NCBI GenBank assembly: GCA_965227945.1
Contig: CBDDGQ010000005.1
Location: 1,116,001 to 1,180,000 of the forward strand
DNA length: 64,000 bases
Origin: Azorhizobium sp965227945
GTDB lineage: Bacteria > Pseudomonadota > Alphaproteobacteria > Rhizobiales > Xanthobacteraceae
Direction: 5' to 3'
Made by a program: the position numbers and the translations under genes. Shown here in pieces: positions 8,492 through 17,696 of this stretch (the first letter of the stretch is position 1; each line of letters starts with the position of its first letter). The notes below the pieces were generated by a model. That model searched no databases. It was not told where the DNA came from and saw only the letters and a program-made list of their open reading frames with translations.

Positions 8492-9340
8492 ATGGAGACG
8501 CGCTTTCTCGACAGTCTGATCGCGGTGATCGAAACGGGATCGTTCGCCGCCGCGGCGCGGCAGTTGAACCTCACGCCGGCGGCGCTGGCCCAGCGGGTGC
8601 AGGCGCTGGAGGCGGAGATCGGCGTGCGTCTGCTGGTGCGGGCGGGCCGCACCGTGGTGCCGACCTTCGCGGCCACGGCCATATTGGAGCGGTCCCGCGC
8701 CATCCTGCGGGACGTGCGGGCGTTGCGGGCCATTGCCGCAGAGGACATGCCGACGGGAGAGCTGCGCCTCGGTGCGGTCGCCACCGCCATGACCGGCCTG
8801 CTGCCGGACCTGCTGCTGCGGGCGAGCCGCAGCTTTCCGGGTCTCGACGTGCACATTACGCCGGGTCTCTCCCGCGATCTCTATCCCAAGGTCCTCGACG
8901 GGGACCTCGACGCGGCCATCCTGGTGCAGCCGGAATTTGCCCTGCCGAAGACCTGTGCCTGGCGGGTGCTGCGGGAGGAGCCGTTGGTGGTGATCGCCCC
9001 GGCCGCGGCGCCGGAGACGGATGCCCATGACGTGCTGAGGAACCACCCCTTCATCCGCTACGACCGCTCGCAATGGGGTGGGCGGCTGGCGGACGTCTAT
9101 CTTCGCCGAGCCGGACTGCGCCCGCAGGAGCGCTTCGAGCTGGATTCCCTGGATGCCATCGCGGTGCTGGTGGATCGGGGCCTCGGCGTCTCGCTGGTGC
9201 CGGACTGGGCGCCGCCCTGGCCGGCCGGTTTGTCCCTGCGCAAGGTCGCGCTGGCCGATGCCACCTTGCGGCGGCGCATTGGCGGCGTCTGGATGCGCGG
9301 CGCGGTGCGGGCCCGGCAGGTGGAAGCGTTCCTGGGATGA
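8492..9340 (+). CDS. LysR-family transcriptional regulator
   Basis: A 282-residue regulator. The N-terminal winged helix-turn-helix is visible at about residues 4-62 (FLDSLIAVIETGSFAAAARQ and LTPAALAQRVQALE), followed by a periplasmic-binding-protein-like effector domain (about 90-280). The HTH carries AALAQRV where most relatives have a Ser-rich recognition helix. It diverges from the RraA-type aldolase gene, the usual arrangement for a LysR protein and its target. Its 3' end lies only six bases from the convergent aminotransferase gene, with a shared hairpin at 9349-9372 (8-bp arms ATGCCGCC/GGCGGCAT). The effector is unknown. Confidence 0.92.
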   Translation: METRFLDSLIAVIETGSFAAAARQLNLTPAALAQRVQALEAEIGVRLLVRAGRTVVPTFAATAILERSRAILRDVRALRAIAAEDMPTGELRLGAVATAMTGLLPDLLLRASRSFPGLDVHITPGLSRDLYPKVLDGDLDAAILVQPEFALPKTCAWRVLREEPLVVIAPAAAPETDAHDVLRNHPFIRYDRSQWGGRLADVYLRRAGLRPQERFELDSLDAIAVLVDRGLGVSLVPDWAPPWPAGLSLRKVALADATLRRRIGGVWMRGAVRARQVEAFLG

Positions 9341-9346
9341 AGCCGG

Positions 9347-10543
9347 CTATGCCGCCCATAAAACGGCGGCATGCGCGGCGAACGCCTCGATCTCCGCTTC
9401 GCTGTTGAAATAGTGGATGGCGATCCGCAGCACGCCCGGTACCCCCCGATCGGCCAACGCAAGGCGGGCATAATTCCGGCCGATGGCGGCAACCCAGATG
9501 CCCTCGGTGCGGAGCATCGCAGCCATGGCGGTCACATCCCGACTGGGGAGGGACCAGGTCAGCACTCCCGAGGGCGCGGCGGCCGGATCTTCGAACGGCG
9601 GGGGCAGGTTCCGCGTCGCGAAGCACATTCGCAGATGCTGGACCAAGCTCTGGATACGGGCTGCGATCCGAGCCGGACCCAAAGCGCGGGCGAGACGGGC
9701 CGCCGCGCCCAGACCCAGCCGCGCCGGGGGGCTGAAGTCGAAGCTCTCGAACCGGCGGGCATCGGTACGCAGGCTGAAGGCGTCATCGCGATCCCAACGG
9801 GTGCCCGCCAGATCCACCATCGGCAGGGCTCCTGCACGATCGAGGACCCGGTCAGAGACATAGAGCACCGCGACCCCCTTGGGGCCGCGCAGCCATTTCC
9901 GCGCGGGAAACACCAGCAGGTCGGCGCCCAATTGGCGCACGTCCACGGGCATCTGGCCCACCGCCTGTGCCGCGTCCACCGCCAAGAAACCATCCTGCTG
10001 GCGCACGCCGTCCGCCAGCCGCTCCAGATCGTTGGGCACGCCGCTGGCAGTGGGCAGTAGCGGCACGGCGATCAGTCCGCCGGCGCCCGCCGTCTCCAGC
10101 AGGCCAAGCGCAGAAAGGCGGCCTTGCCTGTCGGTGGGCGAGAGGGTCACCGCCACCCCGGCGCGATCCCGCAGCAGCCAGGCATTGTGGATGTTGGCAC
10201 CCCATTCGTTGCGAACGCTGGCGATCCGCGGCACCCCGCCGGCGACCAGCGCGCCCACCGCCAGGGCCCAGCCGCGGGTGGCGGTGTCGACGAACGCGAT
10301 CTGATGCGGGGCGGCGCCGATCAGCGCGGCCACATCCCCCCGGACCGCCTCCAGCGCGGCCGCATGGGCGTCCATGGCCCCATGCGGCCCGGCAGTCCGC
10401 TCGCTGGCCAGATACGCCTCCATGGCCTGGGTCACCGCTTCGGGCGGCAGGCTGGCGCTGGCATGGTTGAGATGGATGTGGTGGGCGACGGCCGGCGTTT
10501 GCGCACGCAGCGCCAGCAGTTCGGCAGGTGCGATGGCGCTCAT
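9347..10543 (-). CDS. Class V PLP-dependent aminotransferase / cysteine-desulfurase-like enzyme
   Basis: A 398-residue fold-type I PLP enzyme. Asp190 in LAVDAAQAVG contacts the pyridine nitrogen, and Lys216 in FPARKWLRGPKG is the Schiff-base lysine. The FPARKWLRGPKG context is typical of EgtE-like and isopenicillin-epimerase-like class V enzymes rather than IscS/NifS, and no desulfurase Cys loop is obvious. It follows the amino-acid ABC ATPase by 90 bases on the same strand and is probably the last gene of that operon, so it may act on the imported amino acid or a C-S compound. No ergothioneine synthesis genes are nearby, so EgtE identity is not claimed. Confidence 0.85.
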   Translation of the reverse strand: MSAIAPAELLALRAQTPAVAHHIHLNHASASLPPEAVTQAMEAYLASERTAGPHGAMDAHAAALEAVRGDVAALIGAAPHQIAFVDTATRGWALAVGALVAGGVPRIASVRNEWGANIHNAWLLRDRAGVAVTLSPTDRQGRLSALGLLETAGAGGLIAVPLLPTASGVPNDLERLADGVRQQDGFLAVDAAQAVGQMPVDVRQLGADLLVFPARKWLRGPKGVAVLYVSDRVLDRAGALPMVDLAGTRWDRDDAFSLRTDARRFESFDFSPPARLGLGAAARLARALGPARIAARIQSLVQHLRMCFATRNLPPPFEDPAAAPSGVLTWSLPSRDVTAMAAMLRTEGIWVAAIGRNYARLALADRGVPGVLRIAIHYFNSEAEIEAFAAHAAVLWAA

Positions 10544-10633
10544 GGGCAGGGGCCTGCCGACAGGTCCACGGCGGCATCCGGCGGCGCTGCGCAGGGTGGG
10601 CGTGAGGAGACAGGCGATGGCATGGCGCAGCCT

Positions 10634-11428
10634 TCACTGATGCAGGATCTTGGACAGGAAGAGCCGGGCGCGGGGGCTCTGCGGCGCGTCGAAGAAGGCG
10701 GCGGTGGGGCCATCCTCCACGATGGCGCCCTGATCCATGAACACCACCCGATCCGCCACGCGGCGGGCAAAGCCCATCTCATGGGTGACCACCATCATGG
10801 TCATGCCTTCGCGGGCCAGTTCGCCCATCACGTCCAGCACCTCCTTGACCATCTCGGGGTCCAGAGCGGACGTGGGCTCGTCGAACAGCATCACCTTGGG
10901 GTTCATGCACAGCGCCCGGGCGATCGCCACGCGCTGCTGCTGGCCGCCGGAGAGCTGGCCGGGATACGCCTCCGCCTTGCCGGCGAGCCCGACCCGCTCC
11001 AGCAGCGCCAGCGCCTGCGCATCGGCCTCCGGTTGCGGGCGGCGGAGCACCTTGCGCGGCGCCAGGGTGATGTTCTGGCGCACGGTGAGGTGGGGATAGA
11101 GCTCGAAATGCTGGAACACCATGCCGATATGCGCCCGCAGCCGGGTCAGCGAGGTGCGGCGGTCGCCCACCGATGTACCATCGACGCTTATCTGCCCGCG
11201 CTGGAACGGCTCGAGCCCGTTGACGCATTTGATGAGGGTGGACTTGCCCGACCCGGAGGGGCCGCAGACCACCACGACTTCCCCGCGGGCCACCCGTGTG
11301 GAGCACCCGCTCAACACCTGCAAGGACCCATACCATTTGTCGACGGCGCAGATGTCGATGATCGGTTCGGCTGCGGAGGGGGCGGCGGTCATGGCATCCG
11401 TGAAGCTGGGAGGAGAAGGCGCCGTCAT
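10634..11428 (-). CDS. Polar amino acid ABC transporter ATP-binding protein (GlnQ/GltL type)
   Basis: A 264-residue ATPase with Walker A GPSGSGKSTL, signature LSGGQQQRVAIAR, Walker B VMLFDEPTSALDPE and the switch His in VVTHEMGFA. The start ATG at 11428 overlaps the permease stop as ATGA, which fixes the start against longer in-frame options. It energises the importer encoded by 11425-13769. GlnQ-type ATPases serve polar amino acids such as glutamate, aspartate, glutamine, arginine and cystine. Confidence 0.95.
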   Translation of the reverse strand: MTAPSPPSFTDAMTAAPSAAEPIIDICAVDKWYGSLQVLSGCSTRVARGEVVVVCGPSGSGKSTLIKCVNGLEPFQRGQISVDGTSVGDRRTSLTRLRAHIGMVFQHFELYPHLTVRQNITLAPRKVLRRPQPEADAQALALLERVGLAGKAEAYPGQLSGGQQQRVAIARALCMNPKVMLFDEPTSALDPEMVKEVLDVMGELAREGMTMMVVTHEMGFARRVADRVVFMDQGAIVEDGPTAAFFDAPQSPRARLFLSKILHQ

Positions 11429-12087
11429 GCCGGGGCCCCCCGGCGGCTCAACGCCTGCACCGCGCGCGACGCGGCAAAGCACAGGCAGAAATAGACGAGC
11501 GCAGCGAAGCCATAGAGCTCCACCAGGCGCCCGTCGCGATTGGCGGTGATGCTGGCGGCAGTCATGAAATCATGCAGGCCAATGACATAGACCAGAGAGG
11601 TGTCCTGGAAGAGGGCTATGCTCTGGGTCAGCAGGAGCGGCGCCATGCGCCGGAACGCCTGCGGCAGGATGATGTAGCGATAGGCGTCGAACTGACTCAG
11701 TCCGCTGGCCTGCGCCGCCGCCATCTGGCCGCGGGAAATGCCGCGGATGCCGGCGCGCATGATCTCGCAATAATAGGCCGCCTCGAACAAGGTGAAGGCA
11801 ACCAAGGCCGAGAGAAACGCCCCCACCGGCCGGCCGATGAGGAGCGGCACCAGCAGGTAGAACCAGAAGATGACCATGATGAGCGGCAGCGCCCGTAGGC
11901 CGTCCACATAAGCGGCCGCCAGGGCCGCCAGGGGCGCCGGGGCGGTGAGGCGCACCAGCGCCAGCAGCGTCCCGAGGAGGATCCCGCCGGACATGGCCAG
12001 CACCAGCAAGGTCAGGCTGGTCTGCATGCCGGACCAGAGAAAGGGCAGGGCCTTAAGGATGGCCGACAGATCGAAGCTGTTGCCCAT
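11425..12087 (-). CDS. Amino acid ABC transporter permease (HisM/GltK type)
   Basis: A 220-residue inner-membrane permease with about five transmembrane helices. The EAA loop is visible near GQMAAAQASGLSQFDAYRYI, followed by LPQAFRRMAPLL. The ATG at 12087 comes one base after the stop of the preceding permease, and the stop overlaps the ATPase start. It pairs with the 12089 permease as the heterodimeric channel of one importer. Confidence 0.94.
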   Translation of the reverse strand: MGNSFDLSAILKALPFLWSGMQTSLTLLVLAMSGGILLGTLLALVRLTAPAPLAALAAAYVDGLRALPLIMVIFWFYLLVPLLIGRPVGAFLSALVAFTLFEAAYYCEIMRAGIRGISRGQMAAAQASGLSQFDAYRYIILPQAFRRMAPLLLTQSIALFQDTSLVYVIGLHDFMTAASITANRDGRLVELYGFAALVYFCLCFAASRAVQALSRRGAPA

Positions 12088-12088
12088 G

Positions 12089-12805
12089 TCAGGCCCGCCC
12101 GAACACGCCGGGGATGGCAAGATGGCGCTCCACGCGCCGCATGAGCGCGATCACCACCAACGTGATGACAGCATAGCTCAGCGTCGCCGCAGTGAACGCC
12201 TCGATGCCCTGGAAGGTGGCACTCTCCACCTGCCGGCTTTCGCCGGTCAGCTCCAGCACGCCGATGGTGAGCGCCAGGGAGGAATTCTTCACCACGTTGA
12301 GGAATTCCGAGGTGAAGGCCGGCAGCACATGGCGAGCCGCCAGGGGCAGCAAGATGTGGCGATACGTCTGAGCCAGCGACAGGCCCGAGGCCGCCGCCGC
12401 CATGCCCTGGCCCCGTCCCACGGCCTCGATGCCGGCGCGCCATTGCTCGGCGATGCGGGCGGCGGAGAACAGGCCGATGCCGATCACCGCAGTCCAGAAT
12501 TCGGGCAGCGGCAGGTCGCGCTTCAGGACATGTCCCAGGCTCTGCGGCAGCACCTCCGGGAGCACGAAATACCACAGGAACAATTGCACCAGCAGCGGCA
12601 CATTGCGGAACACGTCCACATAGGCGGTGCCCAGCAGCCGGGCCGCCGGGACGGGCAAGGTGCGCAGCACGCCGATGAAGCTGCCGACCATCAGTGCCAC
12701 GACAAATGCGCCGACGGTGACCAGCAGCGTCCAGAACAGGCCGGAGGCCAGCCAGCCGAGATACGGTTCGGTGATGAGCACCGCCCAGTTCCAGCGATAG
12801 GTCAC
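12089..12805 (-). CDS. Amino acid ABC transporter permease (HisQ/GltJ type)
   Basis: A 238-residue membrane permease. The N-terminal TYRWNWAVL resembles the start of GltJ proteins, which supports the GTG at 12805. An alternative GTG at 12835 would lie inside the stem-loop at 12827-12844. The EAA loop is near GQGMAAAASGLSLAQTYRHI. It is coupled to the next permease with one intervening base. The substrate is likely an acidic or polar amino acid, by family only. Confidence 0.9.
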   Translation of the reverse strand: MTYRWNWAVLITEPYLGWLASGLFWTLLVTVGAFVVALMVGSFIGVLRTLPVPAARLLGTAYVDVFRNVPLLVQLFLWYFVLPEVLPQSLGHVLKRDLPLPEFWTAVIGIGLFSAARIAEQWRAGIEAVGRGQGMAAAASGLSLAQTYRHILLPLAARHVLPAFTSEFLNVVKNSSLALTIGVLELTGESRQVESATFQGIEAFTAATLSYAVITLVVIALMRRVERHLAIPGVFGRA

Positions 12806-12826
12806 GGCGCACCCGTCTTTCCCGCG

Positions 12827-12844
12827 CCGGGGCACAGGCCCCGG
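12827..12844 (-). terminator. Stem-loop between binding-protein gene and first permease
   Basis: Perfect 7-bp GC arms CCGGGGC/GCCCCGG enclose a four-base loop, 29 bases after the binding-protein stop and 21 bases before the permease GTG. There is no U-run. It is comparable in position to the stem-loops at 6305 and 21511. Confidence 0.5.
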
Positions 12845-12872
12845 ACGCGATGGCGATGGACAAGCGGGGTGG

Positions 12873-13769
12873 TCATCGCGGCAGCGCCTGGATCTCGAAG
12901 GCGCTCTTCAGTAGCGGATCCAGCTTGATCCCCAGCGGCCCGAACCATTTGGCATAGAGCGTCTCGGCCTCGCCCGAGCGGAACGTCTCCGCATAGGCCC
13001 GCAGCACCAGCAGCGCGAAGTCCGGATCGCCCCGCTGGAACATCGCGCTGTACGGATCGAACGTGAGCAGCCGACCAATAACGGCAAGCGTGCCGGGCTG
13101 GCGCGCCTTGGTGGCGGCATAGACCTCGATCTGGCCGCCATCGGCGGCGAAGGCGTCCACGCGGTCGGTCTCCACCAGCAGCGCGCCTTCGCCCAGATCC
13201 TTGGCATAGACCAGGGAGATCTTCAGCCCCTTCGCGTCATTGATCGCCCGCAGCGCCTGCTCGTTGCTGGAGCCTTGCAGCACGGCGACCCGCTTGCCGG
13301 CCAGATCCTCGATCTCCCGCGCCGGACTCTTGGCCGCCACCAACAGGCGGGTGCCGGTGAGATAGAAGATTGGCGAGAACGCCACCTGCTCGTGGCGAGC
13401 CAGCGTATTGGTGGTGGTCCCGCACTCCAGGTCGATGGTGCCATTGGCCACCAGAGCGATCCGGTTGGTGGTGTTGATGGGGGTGTAACGCACCTCCAGG
13501 TCCGGCTTTCCGAGGCGCTGCTTGATGGCAGCCACCGCCGTCAGACACATGTCGATGGAATAGCCGGTCACCTTCAGATCTGCGGTGATGAAGGAATAGG
13601 GCACCGAGGCCTCGCGATGGCCCAGCGTGACATAGCCGCGCTCGGCGATGCGCTTCAGCACCGGGCTGTCGCCCGGCCCCGCGACGGGCGCTTGCGCGCC
13701 GGCAGGACCGGCCAGCAGCGTTGCGGCGCAGGCCAGGGCGCCGATGAAATGGCTCACATGACGGAACAT
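12873..13769 (-). CDS. Amino acid ABC transporter substrate-binding protein (GltI/SBP family 3)
   Basis: A 298-residue periplasmic protein with a signal peptide ending near AGAQA (about residue 26). SBP family 3 features include SVPYSFITADLKVTGYSID and the hinge region TNRIALVANGTIDLECG. The ETT-like stretch TNTLARHEQVAFS and the long N-terminal lobe resemble glutamate/aspartate-binding GltI. The ATG at 13769 has AAGGGAAA upstream. It is the first gene of the importer operon and diverges from a LysR gene with a dyad at 13974-13988 between them. Confidence 0.92.
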   Translation of the reverse strand: MFRHVSHFIGALACAATLLAGPAGAQAPVAGPGDSPVLKRIAERGYVTLGHREASVPYSFITADLKVTGYSIDMCLTAVAAIKQRLGKPDLEVRYTPINTTNRIALVANGTIDLECGTTTNTLARHEQVAFSPIFYLTGTRLLVAAKSPAREIEDLAGKRVAVLQGSSNEQALRAINDAKGLKISLVYAKDLGEGALLVETDRVDAFAADGGQIEVYAATKARQPGTLAVIGRLLTFDPYSAMFQRGDPDFALLVLRAYAETFRSGEAETLYAKWFGPLGIKLDPLLKSAFEIQALPR

Positions 13770-13973
13770 GATGTTTCCCTTGCGGGCCATGCCATGCCGG
13801 ATCATCCGGTCGGCGGAGGCCCGCGGCTCGCATGGAAGGTGGCTCCACGGGCGTGGATGGCTGTCGTTGCCGGCCGTCCTCTTCGTCGGAGGCTTGCGGC
13901 CGATGCGCCGGTTGTGAGCGCAAGCTTAGGCAGGGTGCGCGCGCCACGGCCAATGCGGATGCGCGGGCACGCG

Positions 13974-13988
13974 ATGCGGACCCCGCAT
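13974..13988. promoter_or_regulatory. Candidate LysR operator (T-N11-A dyad)
   Basis: ATGCGG-ACC-CCGCAT is a perfect 6-bp dyad containing a T-N11-A core, the classical LysR-type box. It lies in the divergent region, 62 bases before the LysR start and about 205 bases before the binding-protein start. This supports regulation of the importer by the 14051 protein. Confidence 0.45.
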
Positions 13989-14050
13989 GCCAGGACCACG
14001 CCTGCCTGTGCTAGGCTTTGCCCGAGCGCGTTGTCCTGAAGGAGATCTCG

Positions 14051-15025
14051 GTGCTGGACGTGCGATGGCTGGAGGATCTGGTGGTGATCGCGGAGACGCG
14101 GAACCTCACCAAGGCGGCGGAATATCGCCATGTCACCCAGTCTGGGCTCAGTCGCCGGGTGCAATCCCTGGAGCATTGGGCGGGGGCGCCGCTGATCGAC
14201 CGGCGCAAGTCGCCCATCGATCTCACCGAGGCGGGTTATCGTCTGCTGGCGGTGGCCGGCGATGTGCTGGGGCGCCTCAATGGTGCCCGTCTTGCCATCC
14301 GCGAGGATAAGGATGAGCGCCTGCGCTGCGTCCGTCTGGCGGCCCCGCACATTCTGTCCGTGACCTTCTTCCCCAAATGGCTGCCCGGCCTCCAGGCCAT
14401 GCTGGGACCGACCCGCGTCACCATCCTGTCCGACAACCTGCCCGGCTGCTGCGCCGCCGTGGAAGACGAGGGGGTGGACTTTCTGGTGGCTCTGGTGGAC
14501 CCGGACGGCGGGGTCATCCAGGGCACCGGGCGCCCTCTCGGCACCGAAGCTTATGAGTCGCTGTCCATCGGCCGGGAGCGGCTGATCGCCTTGAGCGCGC
14601 CGGATGATCGCGGCCGCCCCGCGCATCGGCTCCAGATCGGGGGCGCCGATCCGGTGTCCTATCTCAGTTACAGCCCGGAGTGCTCCCTGGGCTGGGCCGT
14701 GCAGCGCAAGCTGGCGGCCACGCCGCGGCTGCCGACGCTGGACAGTCTGTATGAGAATTCGCTGGCCGATGGGCTGCGGACCATGGCGCTGGGAGGGCTG
14801 GGGGTGGCGTGGCTGCCCCTGACCACCACCCATGCGGACATCCTGCGCGGCCGGCTGGTGCGGGCGGCGGGGCCGGATCTGGACATCGATCTGGACGTGC
14901 GGCTGTTCCGCGCCCCGCGCAAGCTGTCCCGCAAGGGCGAGGAATTGTGGATGCGTCTCAGCCTGGAGCGCGCGGTGATGTCCTGCCCGGACCTGCCCGA
15001 CCCGCAGACCGCCGAGCAGGCCTGA
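14051..15025 (+). CDS. LysR-family transcriptional regulator
   Basis: A 324-residue regulator with an N-terminal winged helix-turn-helix (WLEDLVVIAETRNLTKAAEY and VTQSGLSRRVQSLE) and a C-terminal effector domain. The GTG at 14051 is chosen because AAGGAG lies six bases upstream; an in-frame TTG at 14018 lacks a site. It diverges from the amino-acid importer and aminotransferase operon, which it probably controls through the T-N11-A dyad at 13974. Related proteins with the WLEDLVVIAETRNLTKAAE start often neighbour amino-acid or small-acid transport genes. The ligand is unknown. Confidence 0.9.
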   Translation: MLDVRWLEDLVVIAETRNLTKAAEYRHVTQSGLSRRVQSLEHWAGAPLIDRRKSPIDLTEAGYRLLAVAGDVLGRLNGARLAIREDKDERLRCVRLAAPHILSVTFFPKWLPGLQAMLGPTRVTILSDNLPGCCAAVEDEGVDFLVALVDPDGGVIQGTGRPLGTEAYESLSIGRERLIALSAPDDRGRPAHRLQIGGADPVSYLSYSPECSLGWAVQRKLAATPRLPTLDSLYENSLADGLRTMALGGLGVAWLPLTTTHADILRGRLVRAAGPDLDIDLDVRLFRAPRKLSRKGEELWMRLSLERAVMSCPDLPDPQTAEQA

Positions 15026-15052
15026 TTCGCCGCTCTGCCAGCCCTTTACCGG

Positions 15053-16561
15053 CTAGCGCCCTTGGTCGTTGGCGGCCTTCTGGCTGAAGCGCTCTTCGCT
15101 GAGCACCCGGGGGCGCGCGGTGTCCCGGGCCATGGCGCGGGCGCGGTCCACGGCGCGGACGATGTCGGCCACGTCCGCCCCCGGGGCGACGATGCTGGTG
15201 ACGCTGCCAACACGCGCGGTGACCGGCGTCGCGGGTCCGCCGGGGGTGCTGCGGGCCGGCGCGCGCTCCACCGCCGCCTGCAGGCGCTGCGCGACCGCCG
15301 CCGCTCCGTGGCGATTGGTGTTGGGCAGTAGCACGGCAAATTCGTCCTGGCCAAAGCGCGCCACCAGATCCGCCGGCCGTTTCAAGGCGGCCTGGATATC
15401 GCTGGCCACCGACCGGAGCATGGTGTCCGCCGCGGCCCGCCCGATGGTGGAGGTCACGGAGCCGAAATGCTCAAGGCTGATGATCAGCACTGAGAGGGGC
15501 TCGTCATCGCGCGCGGCTTTTCGCCATTCCTTCTGCAGCAGGTCATCGAAATGCCGGCGATTGGGCAGGCCGGTGACCCGGTCCGTTTGGATCAGTCCCT
15601 CCAGTTCCTCCTGGATCCGGCCGCGACTCTCCATGGAGCGATGGACGGACAGGACCAGGGCGACGATGGTGAGGCACAAGGTGGCGCCCAGCACCATCAA
15701 GATGACCCCCTGCTGGGTCCATTCGGCCAGGACATCGCCCTCGGCAAAGGCCACCGAGACCACCAGCGGGAAGCCGGGAATGGGCCGGTGGACATAGTAA
15801 CGCTTGACGCCGTCCACGGTCGCTTCGGCGGAGAAGGCGACGGTGGGGTTGGTCATCATGCGCTGAAAGACCGGGCTTGCCTTCATGTCGCGGCCGAAGT
15901 CCGACTGCCCGCCCGGCCGCGCCTGACGGTTCACCATGCGACCGTCTTCGTGCACCAGGAGCACTGCCCCTCGCGGGCCAATGTCGACGGGGGCGAACAG
16001 GGGGCGGAAGACATTCGGCGGCATGAAGGCGACGACGGCCCCGCCGAACGCTCCGTCCGATCCGGTAATCCGGCGGCTCATGACCAGGCGTGCGTCATGC
16101 GGCCGCAGGCCTCCCGTCCACACGGTCAAGGTGGTCGGAGCACCTAGCGGAAGCTGAGAGGTGAAGAACGCCTGGTCCGCAAACGCCACATCCGCCAGCC
16201 CCGCCGGGGGCGTGCCATACACCACCTTGCCGGCGGCTGAGAGAATCACCACCGACTGCACTTGCGTCACGTTGGTGGCGCGGGCGAACAGAAGCTGGTC
16301 CCGTATCTGCGGATCCAAGGCCGCAACATCCTGGGTCTCCATGGCGTTCTGCGCCACGGAGACGACCGCCTCGACGTTGTCGAGCGTGGTCTTGATGTTG
16401 TCCTTCAGGCTTACGACAATATTGTCGGAGGCGCGAACCGCATCCTTCCAGACGGTGCTGCCGAGGCGTTCGATCAGATACAGCTCGACGCCGAAATTTA
16501 TCGCCACCACCAGTTGGATCGCGATCAGGGCCCAGAGGCGCAGTGTCCGTTTCTCGGTCAT
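15053..16561 (-). CDS. Membrane GGDEF-domain protein with degenerate diguanylate cyclase active site
   Basis: A 502-residue protein with a transmembrane helix at about 8-28, a periplasmic Cache-like sensor region (about 40-280), a second helix at about 285-306 and a C-terminal GGDEF domain. The signature reads G404-Q-D-E-F instead of GGDEF. Ser362 and Glu364 replace the metal-binding DxD of the IDIDHFK motif, and the guanine-binding Asn and Asp and the GH..GD turn are also lost. These losses predict little or no cyclase activity, so the domain may bind GTP or c-di-GMP effectors or act as a signalling scaffold. It stands alone on its strand, 187 bases from the neighbouring operon. No EAL domain is present. 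Confidence 0.88.
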   Translation of the reverse strand: MTEKRTLRLWALIAIQLVVAINFGVELYLIERLGSTVWKDAVRASDNIVVSLKDNIKTTLDNVEAVVSVAQNAMETQDVAALDPQIRDQLLFARATNVTQVQSVVILSAAGKVVYGTPPAGLADVAFADQAFFTSQLPLGAPTTLTVWTGGLRPHDARLVMSRRITGSDGAFGGAVVAFMPPNVFRPLFAPVDIGPRGAVLLVHEDGRMVNRQARPGGQSDFGRDMKASPVFQRMMTNPTVAFSAEATVDGVKRYYVHRPIPGFPLVVSVAFAEGDVLAEWTQQGVILMVLGATLCLTIVALVLSVHRSMESRGRIQEELEGLIQTDRVTGLPNRRHFDDLLQKEWRKAARDDEPLSVLIISLEHFGSVTSTIGRAAADTMLRSVASDIQAALKRPADLVARFGQDEFAVLLPNTNRHGAAAVAQRLQAAVERAPARSTPGGPATPVTARVGSVTSIVAPGADVADIVRAVDRARAMARDTARPRVLSEERFSQKAANDQGR

Positions 16562-16748
16562 GCGGCGGCCAGCACACCTCTAGGAACGACCGGCAGCGGG
16601 ACTAATGTCCGCCGCCGATCCTGGAGCAGCTTCGGCACGTTCGCCTCAAGTGCTGCACAGCGTCATTTCTGTTACACAAAGCGCGCGCGATAGCTACCGG
16701 TCGCGAGCCCTCTCGCCCATTCTGTCCGCGGCGGCAGCGGTGTGGTGC

Positions 16749-17696
16749 TCAGCCCGCGAGGCGCAGATCGGCGCCGGCGACGCGCAGGGCCGCTGCCAAC
16801 GCGATGCTCTCCCGCCGGTCACTCGACGACTGCGGCGGACGGACGCCATCGAAGCTCAGACGGCCCAGCAGCTTCAGGCAGGTCTTCAGCCGCGCCGTCG
16901 CGCGCCCGCCGGGCGCATCACGATAGATCGCCACGGACAGCGGATAGAGCGCTTCGTGCGCGGCGCGCGCCACGGTCCAGTCGCCGGCTTCCGCCGCATC
17001 CCACAGCGACACCACCAGTTCCGGCACCACGGCCGCCAGGCTCACCTGGCTGCCGGCACTGCCGATGACGTAACTGGTGAGCAGATGTTCGTCGCCGGAG
17101 CCCAGCACCGCAAAGTCCGGCCGCAAGGCGCGGATCAGGCGCAGGTTCTCCTCATAGGTGGCCACTTCCCAGCTGCCGTCCTTGATGGCAACGAAGCGGG
17201 GATCTTCTACCAGTCGCGCCAGCACTGGGGGCGCATAGGCCATGGCGCCCGCGCCCACCGGGGCGCCGTAGAGCATCAGCGGCAGGCTGGTGGCTTGCCC
17301 CACCAGGCGATGGTGCGTCAGCACGCAGTCATCGGAATGGCCGAGCGCCCAGCTGTTGGGCGGGAACACCAGCAGCCCGTCGGCACCGGCCTGTTCCAGC
17401 TCGGCGGCCTCGCGCGCCGCCTCCAGGCTGGATTCGTGATTGACCCCGGAGACGATGAGGCAGTCGGCCGGGCTCACCTGCCGGGCAATCTCCACCACCC
17501 GGCGCTTTTCCGCCAGAGACAGGACGAAATTCTCGCCCGCATGGCCGTTCACCAGCAGCCCGCGGATGCCGCGCACGGCCGCGACGCTGGCGATGTGCGC
17601 GGCCAGGGCCGCCTCGTCCACCGCAAAATCGGGCCGCAGGGGCACGACGGTGGCGGCATGGATGCCGCGCAGGCGGTCGGTGAAGGTCTGGGTCAT
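16749..17696 (-). CDS. Dihydrodipicolinate synthase (DapA) family lyase/deaminase
   Basis: A 315-residue class I aldolase-fold enzyme. Schiff-base Lys172 is in FVAIKDGSW and the catalytic Tyr143 is in LMLYGAP. It is the last gene of a tightly overlapping operon with a three-subunit FAD/[2Fe-2S] oxidase (ATGA overlap at 17693-17696). In characterised trans-4-hydroxyproline pathways, a DapA-family deaminase follows an oxidase of this kind and converts the pyrroline product to 2-oxoglutarate semialdehyde. That precedent makes a cyclic-imine or oxo-acid product of the upstream oxidase the likely substrate. It is not a biosynthetic DapA by context. Confidence 0.88.
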   Translation of the reverse strand: MTQTFTDRLRGIHAATVVPLRPDFAVDEAALAAHIASVAAVRGIRGLLVNGHAGENFVLSLAEKRRVVEIARQVSPADCLIVSGVNHESSLEAAREAAELEQAGADGLLVFPPNSWALGHSDDCVLTHHRLVGQATSLPLMLYGAPVGAGAMAYAPPVLARLVEDPRFVAIKDGSWEVATYEENLRLIRALRPDFAVLGSGDEHLLTSYVIGSAGSQVSLAAVVPELVVSLWDAAEAGDWTVARAAHEALYPLSVAIYRDAPGGRATARLKTCLKLLGRLSFDGVRPPQSSSDRRESIALAAALRVAGADLRLAG

